This document shows, piece after piece, positions 43,700 to 52,842 of a DNA stretch of 64,000 nucleotides. The translations under genes were made by a program, and so were the position numbers. Origin of the DNA: Oceanobacillus iheyensis HTE831 (lineage in GTDB: Bacteria; Bacillota; Bacilli; Bacillales; Amphibacillaceae); contig NC_004193.1 of the NCBI RefSeq assembly GCF_000011245.1, positions 474,501-538,500 on the forward strand. Direction: 5' to 3'. The notes below the pieces were generated by a model, which saw nothing but the letters and a program-made list of their open reading frames with translations, was not told the DNA's origin and did no database searches. Numbering within the stretch: position 1 is the stretch's first letter; every line of letters starts with the position of its first letter.

Positions 43700-45109
43700 T
43701 TATGCGCTCTTATTCACTTCTTTTTTCATGTAATCATCTGTATTTTTCTTTCCATATTTCCTCATCGAGTAATTGTATAAAACAAATCCTAATATAATCC
43801 AAGTACCGATGATAAGCCATTCATAGGGCCAGATTAACGCAGATGGCATACCTGGAAGATAAAGAATCGTAACACCAATAGCCATAATGGTCGCTATCCA
43901 ACCAATCGTAGTTCCACCAGGAAGGCGAAAGGGTCGTTGCATCTCTGGTGCTTTCTTTCGCAATATTATAAAGGATATAGTAACCATTAACCAAGCAACA
44001 ACAAGTCCAAGACCACCTGCATTGACTAACCAAACAAGAGCTGGTCTTCCTAAAAGCGGAGCCGCCGTCGATAATACTGCAATTAACAAAATAGCTTTAT
44101 GGGGAGTATTATATTTAGGATGTAATTGCCCTAGAGATTTAGGGAGCATTCCAGCCTTTGCTAAAGCATATATTGCCCTGCTACCTCCAACATAAAATCC
44201 GATCCAACTTGTCAATATCCCACCGATACCACCTAAGACAAGAAAATTACCCATCATTTCACTATTTCCAAAAGCCTTTGCCACCGCATCTGCTGTAACT
44301 AAATTGGATGCATTGATTTCTGACGGAGTTAACATTCTAGAAACACCAAAAATTATCGCTATATACCAAATTACAGCTACTACTACAGATAAGATTAGTA
44401 ATTGCCCGATTTTTTTATTTGGTAGATTAATTTCTTCGGCAGCTTGTGGTATGACATCAAAACCAACAAACATAAAAGAAGTCATCATAAGAACTGTCAT
44501 GATTCCTGTCATTCCTGTTTCAAAAAGCGGATTCATATTGCTCATATTACCGCTAAATGTACTTCCAGTAATAAGCATGATTCCTGCAATGAGAATTAGT
44601 ATGGTTAAGATGAAATTTATTATAGATGATAGTTTAATTCCTCTATAATTAATCCATGCAACCAATACCGAACCAATAATCCCCACACCAGCCCAAGTTA
44701 ATGTGACATCCCAACCGGCAATTGTATAGAGGTATCCTTGACTATAATTGGGGACAAGGTACTCGAAAACAGTTGGTAAGGCTACTGCTTCAAAAGCAAT
44801 AACTGAAACATAACCAAGAATAATTGCCCAAGTGGCTATGAATGATGTTACTCTTCCCATTGCCTTGTATGTGTACACATGTTCTCCTCCGACAAATGGA
44901 AGTGCAGAGGACAGTTCTGCGTATGTTAAACCAACAAATACGACAAGTAGGCCGCCGAGTAAAAATGCGATAATTGCTCCGAGTGCTCCAGCTTCCGTTA
45001 TCCATAAACCAGAAGTAACTACCCATCCCCAACCAATCATAGCCCCAAAGGCAAGTGCAAAAGTTTCCTTTTTACCTAGTGATTTTAATAGTTTATCCGA
45101 GTCATTCAT
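43700..45109 (-). CDS. APC superfamily amino-acid permease
   Basis: This 469-residue transporter has about twelve hydrophobic segments. The ATG at 45109, 7 bases from AGGGGGAA, is preferred over the preceding TTG. Family features are FALAFGAMIGWGWVVTSGLW in segment 1, PFVGGEHVYTYKAMGR and FVGFDVIPQAAEEI in segment 6. It lies 40 bp after a class III aminotransferase gene in the same direction, so it probably imports that enzyme's amine or amino-acid substrate. Leader control is described at 46526-46617. Confidence 0.87.
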   Translation of the reverse strand: MNDSDKLLKSLGKKETFALAFGAMIGWGWVVTSGLWITEAGALGAIIAFLLGGLLVVFVGLTYAELSSALPFVGGEHVYTYKAMGRVTSFIATWAIILGYVSVIAFEAVALPTVFEYLVPNYSQGYLYTIAGWDVTLTWAGVGIIGSVLVAWINYRGIKLSSIINFILTILILIAGIMLITGSTFSGNMSNMNPLFETGMTGIMTVLMMTSFMFVGFDVIPQAAEEINLPNKKIGQLLILSVVVAVIWYIAIIFGVSRMLTPSEINASNLVTADAVAKAFGNSEMMGNFLVLGGIGGILTSWIGFYVGGSRAIYALAKAGMLPKSLGQLHPKYNTPHKAILLIAVLSTAAPLLGRPALVWLVNAGGLGLVVAWLMVTISFIILRKKAPEMQRPFRLPGGTTIGWIATIMAIGVTILYLPGMPSALIWPYEWLIIGTWIILGFVLYNYSMRKYGKKNTDDYMKKEVNKSA

Positions 45110-45151
45110 CAAATTCCCCCTAATGATAGTTGGTTTAGCATGGTTTATTTA

Positions 45152-46501
45152 TTAATAATTTTGGGATACACCTAGTTGATGTTGAACGAATAAAATAGCA
45201 TCACTTATACGGGAGATAAGTTCATTAACTTCTTGTTTCGTAATAATTAACGGCGGAGCGAAGCATAAGATGTTTGAACCATCGTAAGTAACGCCTCTAG
45301 ATATAACTCCTCGTTCATGTAAAGCATTAATAACAGCGGGGGTTACACCAACATCCGGAGTAAATGGTTGACCAGTGGCAGAATCCTGCATAAGTTCGAT
45401 AGCACCTATTAATCCGATTGCTCTAACTTCTCCAACTATAGATGATTCTTTTTTGATCTTTTGGAAACCATTCTGTAATTCTAAGCCTCTTTCCTTCGCA
45501 TTAGTGACAAGTGACTCTTTTTCAATAATTTCTATATTTTTTAATGCGACCGCGGCAGCTGTAGGATGACCACTATAGGTAAATCCATGGAAGAGGGTTC
45601 CTTTAGATTTTTCTTTTAATACAGTGTGAATATGATCGGATACGACAACTCCCCCCATGGGAATATATCCACTAGTAACACCTTTAGCGAAAGTCATTGC
45701 ATCTGGTACAACGTTCCAATTTTCCATACCAAACATCGTTCCAGTTCTCCCAAAACCAGTGATTACCTCATCAGCAATAAAAAGGATATTATAGAAGTCG
45801 CAAATTTCTCTTACTGCTTCTAGATAATCTGCGGGCGGGATCAATACACCTCCAGCTCCTTGTACAGGTTCTACAAAAATTGCTGCAATTGTATCTGCGG
45901 TTTCTTGTTCTATCATGGATTGTAACGATTCAATTGCTTTTTCTGTAGTGGAACGATAGGGTGTTTCTGCATGTAAGAAGTCATTCATCAAATGACCAGC
46001 CATATCCCAAAATTCTGGTATACCAGTTATGCTTGTAGAGGCAGCAGCTACTCCATGGTATCCTCTTTTTAATGAAATGATTTTTCTTTTTGAAGCCTTG
46101 TTTTGTATTTTCCAGTAATGACGTGAAAGTTTTACAGCGGAGTCATTTGACTCTGATCCGCCTGAAGTGAAGAAGACAGCATTTAATCCTTGTGGAGTAA
46201 GTTCTGAAATTTTCTTTGCTAATCGTATAGCTGGCTCATGACTAAATGTTGAAAAAGCAGAACTGAAAGCTAGTTTTTTCATTTGTTCTGATGCTACTTC
46301 CGCTAATTCAGTTCTTCCATGTCCGATATTTACATTCCAAAGTGAAGAAACTGCATCGATATATTCTTTGTTATTGGTATCTGTAACATAGATACCATCA
46401 CCCTTAGCCATAATTGACTTAGCTCCATCTGTTTGTTGCTGTATAATGGATGACGTAGGGTGAATAAAATGTTTTTTATCTAATTCAAATAAATCTTCCA
46501 T
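45152..46501 (-). CDS. Class III PLP-dependent aminotransferase (omega-amino acid type)
   Basis: This 449-residue enzyme shows ALYNVNIGHGRTEL-like substrate-entrance wording (SSLWNVNIGHGRTEL), FFTSGGSESNDSAVKLSRHY, the PLP Asp in FIADEVITGFGRTG near 240, and the PLP lysine in MTFAKGVTSGYIPMGG near 270. GGGAGG lies before the ATG. Such enzymes use beta-alanine, taurine, putrescine, GABA or similar with pyruvate or 2-oxoglutarate; which is unclear. It is the first gene of a two-gene unit with the APC permease. Confidence 0.9.
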   Translation of the reverse strand: MEDLFELDKKHFIHPTSSIIQQQTDGAKSIMAKGDGIYVTDTNNKEYIDAVSSLWNVNIGHGRTELAEVASEQMKKLAFSSAFSTFSHEPAIRLAKKISELTPQGLNAVFFTSGGSESNDSAVKLSRHYWKIQNKASKRKIISLKRGYHGVAAASTSITGIPEFWDMAGHLMNDFLHAETPYRSTTEKAIESLQSMIEQETADTIAAIFVEPVQGAGGVLIPPADYLEAVREICDFYNILFIADEVITGFGRTGTMFGMENWNVVPDAMTFAKGVTSGYIPMGGVVVSDHIHTVLKEKSKGTLFHGFTYSGHPTAAAVALKNIEIIEKESLVTNAKERGLELQNGFQKIKKESSIVGEVRAIGLIGAIELMQDSATGQPFTPDVGVTPAVINALHERGVISRGVTYDGSNILCFAPPLIITKQEVNELISRISDAILFVQHQLGVSQNY

Positions 46502-46525
46502 TAAAAAACCTCCCTATTAAAATAC

Positions 46526-46570
46526 AAAAACCAGTCATAAAGACAGAGTTGACCCGTCGATATAACTGGT
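46526..46570 (-). terminator. Intrinsic terminator in the aminotransferase leader
   Basis: On the minus strand ACCAGTTATA and TATGACTGGT form a 10-bp stem (one G-T pair) followed by TTTTT. It lies 25 bases before the aminotransferase start codon. Confidence 0.82.
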
Positions 46571-46617
46571 ACTTGATCTAATTTCGTGCTTTACGGGTGA
46601 AGTAAAGTCAATTAGAT
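46526..46617 (-). promoter_or_regulatory. Structured mRNA leader, unassigned riboswitch or attenuator candidate
   Basis: Upstream of the terminator the RNA folds into an outer stem (ATCTAATT/AATTAGAT, 46576-46583 with 46610-46617) and an inner stem (CTTTAC/GTAAAG) with loop TTCACCC. ACCCGT from that hairpin is perfectly complementary to ACGGGT inside the terminator (46552-46557), so a pseudoknot or an anti-terminator could form. I do not recognise a known class. Confidence 0.6.
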
Positions 46618-46799
46618 TCAACAATTATTGGTTTATATTTTACAGAAAATTTAGTTATATCACAATAGTGAAATATAACTATTTTATGTTTGTTGTCAAA
46701 TTGACTTTATTACCAAGTTTTGATCATTAACAAATAATAAGTGATATCTCAAGTTAATCGTGTTTTACTAGATAATAATATTGGTCAAGGAGGCGCAGG

Positions 46800-47723
46800 A
46801 TGTCAGATTTAACTGAATCTATAAAGGTGTGGGTATTAGAGTATTTTCCGAAGGGTTCTTTTATCACGAACATTAATTGTTTAAAAGGGAGTACTACTTC
46901 AACTTTAGTTGGAATTACTATAGAGCATCCTGATAAGACGGAAAGTCAAGTGGTATTAAAACAATATAATAAACCTGAAGCTGTGGGGAAAAGTGAAGCA
47001 ATTACATCGGTGGAAAATGAAGCGAATAGTTTAATCGTAGCTAACTCACTAAGGGGCAATAGTCCAAAGTTAATTGGAACAGATAAGTATGGTGATATAA
47101 GTGAATATCCACTGTTATTAATGAGCAAGTTACCTGGAGCGGTGGATTTACATCCGGATTCCATTTCTACATGGATTGAAAAACTTGCCATAACGTTAGT
47201 GGAAATACATCAGAATGATATAAAGGATTTTTCAAGTAAGCATTTTCGCTATCAACAATCAGATGATTTAAACATCCCAGTTTGGTCTCAATATCCAGAA
47301 GTTTGGAAAGCGTTAATTGAAATTGCGAAGCAACCAGAACCGATGTATGATCCAATATTTATTCATCGTGATTTTCATCCTGTCAATGTGCTGTGGCAAG
47401 ATGGGGAAGTGGCTGGTGTAGTGGATTGGACAAATGGCTGTATCGGACATGCGGGTATTGATCTTGGACATTGTCGTTGGAATTTAGCAATGATTTTTGG
47501 TGTGGAGGAAGCGGATATTTTCTTACAATATTATATAAAACAAGCTGGAAATAGATTTAAATATGATATGTATTGGGATAATGTTTCTCTAATGGATGTT
47601 TTGATGGATCATCCATCTGTTTACCCTGGATGGGCGGCGTTTGGACGGAGGGAAATAACGAAAGAGATTATAATGGATAGAATGGATCGGTATGCAATAT
47701 CTTTATTTAATAAAGTATACTAG
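46800..47723 (+). CDS. Aminoglycoside phosphotransferase (APH)-fold kinase
   Basis: This 307-residue kinase-like protein starts behind AAGGAGGCG. Catalytic loop FIHRDFHPVNVLW near residue 192 carries the HxDxxxxN motif, and VAGVVDWTNGCIGHAGIDLGH near 210 carries the metal-binding Asp. The N-terminal lobe has VVLKQYN (ATP lysine). The group includes homoserine, choline and antibiotic kinases, so a resistance role should not be assumed. It is divergent from the aminotransferase gene and is followed by a bidirectional terminator. Confidence 0.8.
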   Translation: MSDLTESIKVWVLEYFPKGSFITNINCLKGSTTSTLVGITIEHPDKTESQVVLKQYNKPEAVGKSEAITSVENEANSLIVANSLRGNSPKLIGTDKYGDISEYPLLLMSKLPGAVDLHPDSISTWIEKLAITLVEIHQNDIKDFSSKHFRYQQSDDLNIPVWSQYPEVWKALIEIAKQPEPMYDPIFIHRDFHPVNVLWQDGEVAGVVDWTNGCIGHAGIDLGHCRWNLAMIFGVEEADIFLQYYIKQAGNRFKYDMYWDNVSLMDVLMDHPSVYPGWAAFGRREITKEIIMDRMDRYAISLFNKVY

Positions 47724-47725
47724 CC

Positions 47726-47778
47726 AAAATAAGGCGCTAGAATCATATTTTAATTCGATGATTTAGCGCCTTTATTTA
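47726..47778. terminator. Bidirectional terminator
   Basis: AAATAAGGCGCTAGAATCAT pairs imperfectly with ATGATTTAGCGCCTTTATTT; A and T runs flank both sides between the converging APH and aldA genes. Confidence 0.85.
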
Positions 47779-47780
47779 AC

Positions 47781-49235
47781 TTATTTATATTGAATGTAGA
47801 CAACATGAGTTTGTAGAAATTCTCCTAACCCATGTTTTCCGTCTGCTCCGCCAATTCCTGATTTTTTCCAACCAGCATGGAATCCTTGAATTGCTTCGAA
47901 GCTTTCTCTATTAACATAGGTTTCTCCGAATTCTAATTCATTACTAGCGCGCATCATGTAATTCACGTTATTTGTAAAAATAGCAGATGTTAATCCATAT
48001 TGGCAGTCATTTGCTAATTCGATTGCTTCATCCAATGAAGTAAAAGTAGCAATAGGTAATACAGGCCCGAACACTTCTTCTTTCATAATTTCAAAGCTAT
48101 TATCGACATTTGATAGTACAGTAGGTTCATAATAGTATCCAGCCTCTGTGTTCACTCGGTTTCCACCTGTTAATACAGTTGCTCCATTTTCTACTGCGCG
48201 CTTAACCATATCTTCTACATTTTTAAGACCTGCTTCATTTGAAAGTGGTCCCATATCGATTTGTTCATTTCCAAGAGGATTTCCATAACTAACATTGGAC
48301 ATTGCTTTTGTGATTTTTTCAATAAATTCATCAGCTACATCTTCATGTACATAAACTCTTTCTGTACAGTTACAAACCTGTCCTGTATTGATGATTCGAG
48401 AATCAAGAACGGATTTTACAGCCAAGTCAATATCTGCATCTTCCATCACAATCGAAGGCGCTTTGCCTCCTAACTCAAGAGACACTTTTGTGATGTTTTT
48501 CGATGCTTTCTCCATTACTCTTGATCCAGCCTCTGTGCTTCCTGTTAAGCTGATCATTCCGATTTTTTCGTTTTTAGATAATTCTTCACCAACAATGCTA
48601 CCTGCACCAGTAACTATATTAATAACACCTTTTGGTAATCCGACTTTATCTAAAATCTTAGCAAAAGCTAACGCATTATTAGGAGAAACACTACTTGGTT
48701 TGAGCACTATAGTATTTCCAGTTAATATAGCAGGTGCAGCTTTTCGTGCAATTAAGAAGAACGGAAAATTCCAAGGTAATATACCGGCTACAACACCAAT
48801 TGGTTGTTTGAATACAAGGATGTTTTCTTTTTCTCTGTCACTTGGTACGATTTCACCTTCATATTTTCTTGCCCAACCAGCAATATATTCAAAGTAGTCA
48901 GCAGTAACACTAACTTCTACAACAGCTTGATCAAGCGGTTTTCCCATTTCCTCAGAAATAATCTTTGCATATTCATCAATGTTTGATCGAATCTCTTTAC
49001 TTATTGCGAATAGATAAGATGCTCGTTTACTTGAAGGAAGGTTTGCCCAGTCTTTTTGCGCTTTTGCAGAACCATCGATTGCTCTTCTAGTATCTTCTAA
49101 GCTAGCTTTTGGAACTGTTGAAACTATTTCCTCTGTTGCAGGATTTGTAACCTCAAGTGTTTCATTGTTACTAGCATTGACAAACTCTCCGTTAATGTAC
49201 ATTTGATATGTTGTTATCGCTTTCAATTCAGCCAT
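47781..49235 (-). CDS. aldA: Lactaldehyde dehydrogenase
   Basis: This 484-residue NAD-dependent enzyme oxidises L-lactaldehyde, the end product of rhamnose cleavage, to lactate. Motifs are GILPWNFPFFLIARKAAPA near 153, LTGSTEAGS, catalytic Glu in LELGGKAPS near 251 and catalytic Cys in NTGQVCNCTERVYVH near 285. The C-terminal FHAGWKKSGIGGADGKHGL is AldA-like. It is divergent from rhaM across a 331-bp control region, with its own promoter at 49274-49302, which fits use of lactaldehyde from RhaD. Confidence 0.88.
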   Translation of the reverse strand: MAELKAITTYQMYINGEFVNASNNETLEVTNPATEEIVSTVPKASLEDTRRAIDGSAKAQKDWANLPSSKRASYLFAISKEIRSNIDEYAKIISEEMGKPLDQAVVEVSVTADYFEYIAGWARKYEGEIVPSDREKENILVFKQPIGVVAGILPWNFPFFLIARKAAPAILTGNTIVLKPSSVSPNNALAFAKILDKVGLPKGVINIVTGAGSIVGEELSKNEKIGMISLTGSTEAGSRVMEKASKNITKVSLELGGKAPSIVMEDADIDLAVKSVLDSRIINTGQVCNCTERVYVHEDVADEFIEKITKAMSNVSYGNPLGNEQIDMGPLSNEAGLKNVEDMVKRAVENGATVLTGGNRVNTEAGYYYEPTVLSNVDNSFEIMKEEVFGPVLPIATFTSLDEAIELANDCQYGLTSAIFTNNVNYMMRASNELEFGETYVNRESFEAIQGFHAGWKKSGIGGADGKHGLGEFLQTHVVYIQYK

Positions 49236-49273
49236 ACTCTTTCATCCTTTCTATTGTTTCGGAATGTACTATT

Positions 49274-49302
49274 ATATTAGACAGAAAAATGATGGCTGTC
49301 AA
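49274..49302 (-). promoter_or_regulatory. Sigma-A promoter of aldA
   Basis: On the minus strand TTGACA (-35), 17 bases, TAATAT (-10), about 40 bases before the start codon. The motif TTTGTTTAT recurs nearby (on the plus strand around 49333) and is a candidate operator element. Confidence 0.7.
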
Positions 49303-49478
49303 TAAAAAACAAATATAAACAGAAATTATTTAGTTTGTTTATATTGATATTATTGTGTAATTATATAGATTATATCCAATAAAAAGGAATATAATGGTAT
49401 TTATGTTGTGAAATTATTAAAAATAAAAGGTGAGATTAGATAAACAAAAAATAACAAAAATAAAACTGTTTATTTGTG

Positions 49479-49507
49479 TTGACTTTCAAATAAGAGCATA
49501 TTAGTAT
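49479..49507 (+). promoter_or_regulatory. Sigma-A promoter of rhaM
   Basis: TTGACT (-35), 17 bases, TAGTAT (-10), about 60 bases before the rhaM start. CTGTTTATTTGTG overlaps the upstream edge and resembles, inverted, ACAAATATAAACAG near 49309. Confidence 0.65.
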
Positions 49508-49523
49508 ATAAACATCAAGTTCA

Positions 49524-49537
49524 TGTAATCGCTATCA
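49524..49537. promoter_or_regulatory. Catabolite response element (cre) downstream of the rhaM promoter
   Basis: TGTAATCGCTATCA matches the CcpA cre consensus with its central CG. Its place between promoter and start codon suits roadblock repression by glucose. CcpA control is inferred. Confidence 0.7.
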
Positions 49538-49566
49538 TTTATATTGTTTAGAAAGAAGGGGATTTA

Positions 49567-49881
49567 ATGAAACGAAAAGGATTCATTATGACAGTCTATC
49601 CGGATAAACATGATGAATACGAAAAACGACATAATGAAATTTGGCCAGAAATGGTTGCAGAATTAAAAAAACATGGTGCGCACAATTATTCGATTTTTTT
49701 AGATAAACAAACGAACCAATTATTTGGTTATATCGAAATAGAAGATGAAGAAAAATGGAGCAAGATGGCGGAAACTTCAATTAATCAAAAATGGTGGAAG
49801 TTTATGAAGCCCGTTATGAAAACGAATTCAGATGATAGCCCTGTATCAACGGATTTAACAGAAGTGTTCCATATGGATTAA
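49567..49881 (+). CDS. rhaM: L-rhamnose mutarotase
   Basis: This 104-residue enzyme interconverts rhamnose anomers before isomerisation. YPDKHDEYEKRHNEIWPEM near residue 12 (active-site His), AHNYSIFLDK, LFGYIEIEDEEKW and QKWWKFM with the terminal region are the family hallmarks. Length is normal. AGAAGGGG precedes the ATG. It heads a two-gene unit with the MFS carrier. Confidence 0.95.
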   Translation: MKRKGFIMTVYPDKHDEYEKRHNEIWPEMVAELKKHGAHNYSIFLDKQTNQLFGYIEIEDEEKWSKMAETSINQKWWKFMKPVMKTNSDDSPVSTDLTEVFHMD

Positions 49882-49897
49882 GAGGAGGGAATAAAAA

Positions 49898-51199
49898 ATG
49901 AGCAAGCAAAGATTTGCAGCTAAAAATGTAACTGGCTGGAAAGCGACTATTGCAATTGCGATGGCGAATTATATTGAAGCCGGGTCAATTATTGCTGCAG
50001 CTAGTAGTCTTACATTATGGCAAGCCTATCTTGGGTTTGATAGTTTAGGTGTTGGGTTGCTTAGTGCGTTAAGTGCGAATGCTTTAGGTGCGGCGATTGG
50101 TGCGCTTATTGGTGGACCATTAACAGATAAATATGGAAGAAAGATAATTTTTAGTTATGATTTATTAGTGTATATGATTGGTGTTGCTTTGATTGCGGCA
50201 TCTGTAAACTTCCCTATGTTGTTAATTGGTACGATTATTACTGGTATCGCGGTAGGGGCAGGAGTGCCGGTATCTTGGACTTATATTGCAGAAGAATCAC
50301 CAAAGAAAAAAAGAGCCGCGCATGTTGGTGCAGCTCAATTAGCCTGGTCGATCGGACCGATGATTACATTTGCTTTAGCAGTACTTGTAGCACCATTAGA
50401 GTTATTAGGATCGAGATTAATCTTTATCCACTTATTTATCGTTGCTGGTTTAGCTTTATATATTCGTAGAGGTCTTCCGGAATCCAAGATTTGGGAAGAG
50501 CAAAAAGCAAGAGACGATGCGGATAAAGCAAAAGGTATTGTTAAAAAAGGTACATTGAAAGAATTATTTACACTGAAACCAAACAGAGAAGCATTATTCT
50601 TACTACTTGGTATTTACTTATTCTGGAACTTAACAGCGGGAGCAATGGGATACTTTATGCCATACATATACGAAAATGTAGGTGGCTTAAGTAATATGGA
50701 AGCAAACTTATTACAGTCGTTCCTATGGATGTTCACCGTGTTAACCACCTTCTTTATCTTCATGAAATTAGGGGATAAAATAAGCCGTAAAACACTGTTT
50801 ACGATAGGTGCACTTATGGGTGTAGCTGCCTGGATAATCTTAACGTTTATGCCGATGACTTGGCCGACATTGATTGCCTTTGTTATTTTGTGGGGATCTG
50901 CAGCTGGTATTGGTGCTCAAGCGTTTTACGCATTATGGACGAGTGAATTATTCCCAACAAGATATCGTGCTACCGCGCAAGGATTTATGTACTTTATTGT
51001 ACGAACAGGAATTGCACTTTGGTCAGTAGTATTACCAGTAATTATGGACACACTAGGTTTTGTGGTTGCGGGCATTGTGATGATTATATTCCTTGTTATT
51101 CATTTAGTTATCGGAGTTGTTCTAGCTCCTGATACGAGAGGTAAAACATTAACAGAAATTGAAGAAGAGCGTTATGGTAAAGAACGAATAGCGAATTAA
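49898..51199 (+). CDS. MFS sugar transporter, probable L-rhamnose carrier
   Basis: This 433-residue carrier has twelve hydrophobic segments. Sugar-porter signs are GGPLTDKYGRKI (motif A), the YIAEESPKKKRAAHVG loop and the second-half LWTSELFPTRYRATAQGF. It starts behind GAGGAGG, 16 bp after rhaM. Its place between rhaM and rhaBAD makes rhamnose the likely cargo (inference). It is not homologous to E. coli RhaT by sequence pattern. Confidence 0.85.
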   Translation: MSKQRFAAKNVTGWKATIAIAMANYIEAGSIIAAASSLTLWQAYLGFDSLGVGLLSALSANALGAAIGALIGGPLTDKYGRKIIFSYDLLVYMIGVALIAASVNFPMLLIGTIITGIAVGAGVPVSWTYIAEESPKKKRAAHVGAAQLAWSIGPMITFALAVLVAPLELLGSRLIFIHLFIVAGLALYIRRGLPESKIWEEQKARDDADKAKGIVKKGTLKELFTLKPNREALFLLLGIYLFWNLTAGAMGYFMPYIYENVGGLSNMEANLLQSFLWMFTVLTTFFIFMKLGDKISRKTLFTIGALMGVAAWIILTFMPMTWPTLIAFVILWGSAAGIGAQAFYALWTSELFPTRYRATAQGFMYFIVRTGIALWSVVLPVIMDTLGFVVAGIVMIIFLVIHLVIGVVLAPDTRGKTLTEIEEERYGKERIAN

Positions 51200-51210
51200 T
51201 AGTATACAAC

Positions 51211-51245
51211 AAAAAAAGGTAACGGAAAATTCGTTGCCTTTTTGT
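51211..51245 (+). terminator. Terminator after the sugar carrier gene
   Basis: AAAAAGGTAACG pairs with CGTTGCCTTTTT and is followed by a long T-run. It separates rhaM-carrier from rhaBAD. Confidence 0.88.
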
Positions 51246-51299
51246 TTTTTTTTTATTCTTTTTACTAACTAAAAAACAAAACATCTTTGTTTATTTTGG

Positions 51300-51334
51300 T
51301 TTTGGTTGACTAACCAAAAAGATAGCGTTATCAT
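51300..51334 (+). promoter_or_regulatory. rhaB promoter with overlapping palindromic operator and cre-like site
   Basis: TTGACT (51306-51311), 17 bases, TATCAT (51329-51334) form a promoter. A perfect palindrome TTTTGGTT-GACT-AACCAAAA (51300-51319) covers the -35, fitting a repressor site. AGATAGCGTTATCA (51320-51333) resembles a cre site. TTTGTTTAT occurs just upstream, as at the aldA-rhaM region. Confidence 0.65.
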
Positions 51335-51427
51335 AAACGTACAGAAGGCAACGAAAGATTACTTAACTTGACGATTTTATAGATAGACGGATAGAAGCAT
51401 TCTATTGATTCAAGGAAGGTGAATTAC

Positions 51428-52840
51428 ATGCAACAATGTAACTTAGCGGTAGATATAGGAGCTTCCAGTGGAAGAGTTATTGCAGGGTACTTACAAAATG
51501 GAAAATTACAATTAGAAGAAGTTCATCGTTTTGATAATAAATTAATCGATCTGAACAATTATTTTTGTTGGGATATCGATCGAATTTATCAAGAAATATT
51601 AATGGGTATTAAATCGGCAGTTGATAATGGATACCAGCCTATAAGTCTTGGAATTGATACGTGGGCGGTTGATTTTGTTTTGTTAGATGAAAATGACATG
51701 CGATTAACAGATGCGGTTTCTTATCGAGACCCACGGACAGACGGAATGATGGAGGAAGTCTTCTCTCAAATAAGTAAAGAACGTCTCTATTTAGAGACAG
51801 GAATTCAGTTTCAAAAATTTAACACGATGTATCAATTACAAGCATTAAAGAATAGCAATCCTGATTTGATCGAGAAAGCAACGAGTTTTCTAATGATACC
51901 AGATTACTTAAATTTTTTACTTACTGGGAAAAAAGTTAACGAATATACCAATGCAACTACGACTCAATTAGTTAATGCATTTACGAAAAAATGGGATATC
52001 GATTTAATTGAACAGTTAGGTTTTAATTCGAACATGTTCATGGATATTCAACCTCCTGAATCAGTAATTGGTAATCTTCGCCCAGAGCTTCAAGAAGAAT
52101 TAGGTGTTGATTTTAATGTAATCTTACCCGCAACGCATGACACTGGTTCAGCTGTTGTAGCTGTTCCTGAACAAGAAAATTCCATATATATTAGCTCAGG
52201 GACTTGGTCTTTGATCGGGGTGGAGAATCATTTTCCAATCTGTACAACCAAGGCACTAGATTATAATTTTACGAATGAAGGCGGAGCGGATTACCGCTAT
52301 CGTTTTTTGAAAAACATCATGGGATTATGGATGATTCAAGAAGTAAAGAGAAACTTTAATGATGAATTTGAATTTGCCGATTTTGCTGCGATGGCAAAAG
52401 GAGAATCATTTAAATCGATTGTGGATGTAGATGATGATCGATTCTTAAAACCTGAAAATATGATTGAGGAAATAAAAGCATATTGTAAGGAAACCAACCA
52501 AGCTATACCTCAATCGCCAAGTGAAGTGGCTAAATGTGTATTTAATAGTTTAGCAGTTAGCTATCAACAAGCGATCTCTCAAATTGAAGAAATTTATGAA
52601 ATCGACTTTCCGACCATTTATGTTATTGGTGGCGGATCAAAGAATGAAATGTTAAATCAATTAATAGCAGATACAACAGGAAAAACAGTAATAGCTGGTT
52701 TGTCTGAAGCTACAGCTATTGGGAACTTAATTGTACAAATGATGGCAATCGATCAAATAGATGATATGCAACAAGCTAGACAAATTATTAAACATTCATT
52801 TGATTTATATACCTATGCAAAAGTAACGATGGAGGGGTAA
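51428..52840 (+). CDS. rhaB: Rhamnulokinase
   Basis: This 470-residue FGGY kinase phosphorylates L-rhamnulose at C1. The ATG at 51428, 8 bases after AAGGAAGG, is preferred over the GTG at 51419. Motifs are [66 protein letters not shown] and [17 protein letters not shown]. It is the first gene of rhaB-rhaA-rhaD, 2 bp from rhaA. Confidence 0.95.
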   Translation: MQQCNLAVDIGASSGRVIAGYLQNGKLQLEEVHRFDNKLIDLNNYFCWDIDRIYQEILMGIKSAVDNGYQPISLGIDTWAVDFVLLDENDMRLTDAVSYRDPRTDGMMEEVFSQISKERLYLETGIQFQKFNTMYQLQALKNSNPDLIEKATSFLMIPDYLNFLLTGKKVNEYTNATTTQLVNAFTKKWDIDLIEQLGFNSNMFMDIQPPESVIGNLRPELQEELGVDFNVILPATHDTGSAVVAVPEQENSIYISSGTWSLIGVENHFPICTTKALDYNFTNEGGADYRYRFLKNIMGLWMIQEVKRNFNDEFEFADFAAMAKGESFKSIVDVDDDRFLKPENMIEEIKAYCKETNQAIPQSPSEVAKCVFNSLAVSYQQAISQIEEIYEIDFPTIYVIGGGSKNEMLNQLIADTTGKTVIAGLSEATAIGNLIVQMMAIDQIDDMQQARQIIKHSFDLYTYAKVTMEG

Positions 52841-52842
52841 AT

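Noticed and set aside
46800..47723. Calling the APH-fold kinase an aminoglycoside resistance gene
   Set aside because: The fold is shared with many metabolic kinases and nothing in the sequence or context points to drug modification.
48388..48897. 169-codon ORF antisense to aldA
   Set aside because: It is the shadow frame of a conserved ALDH gene, with no ribosome site or recognisable protein.
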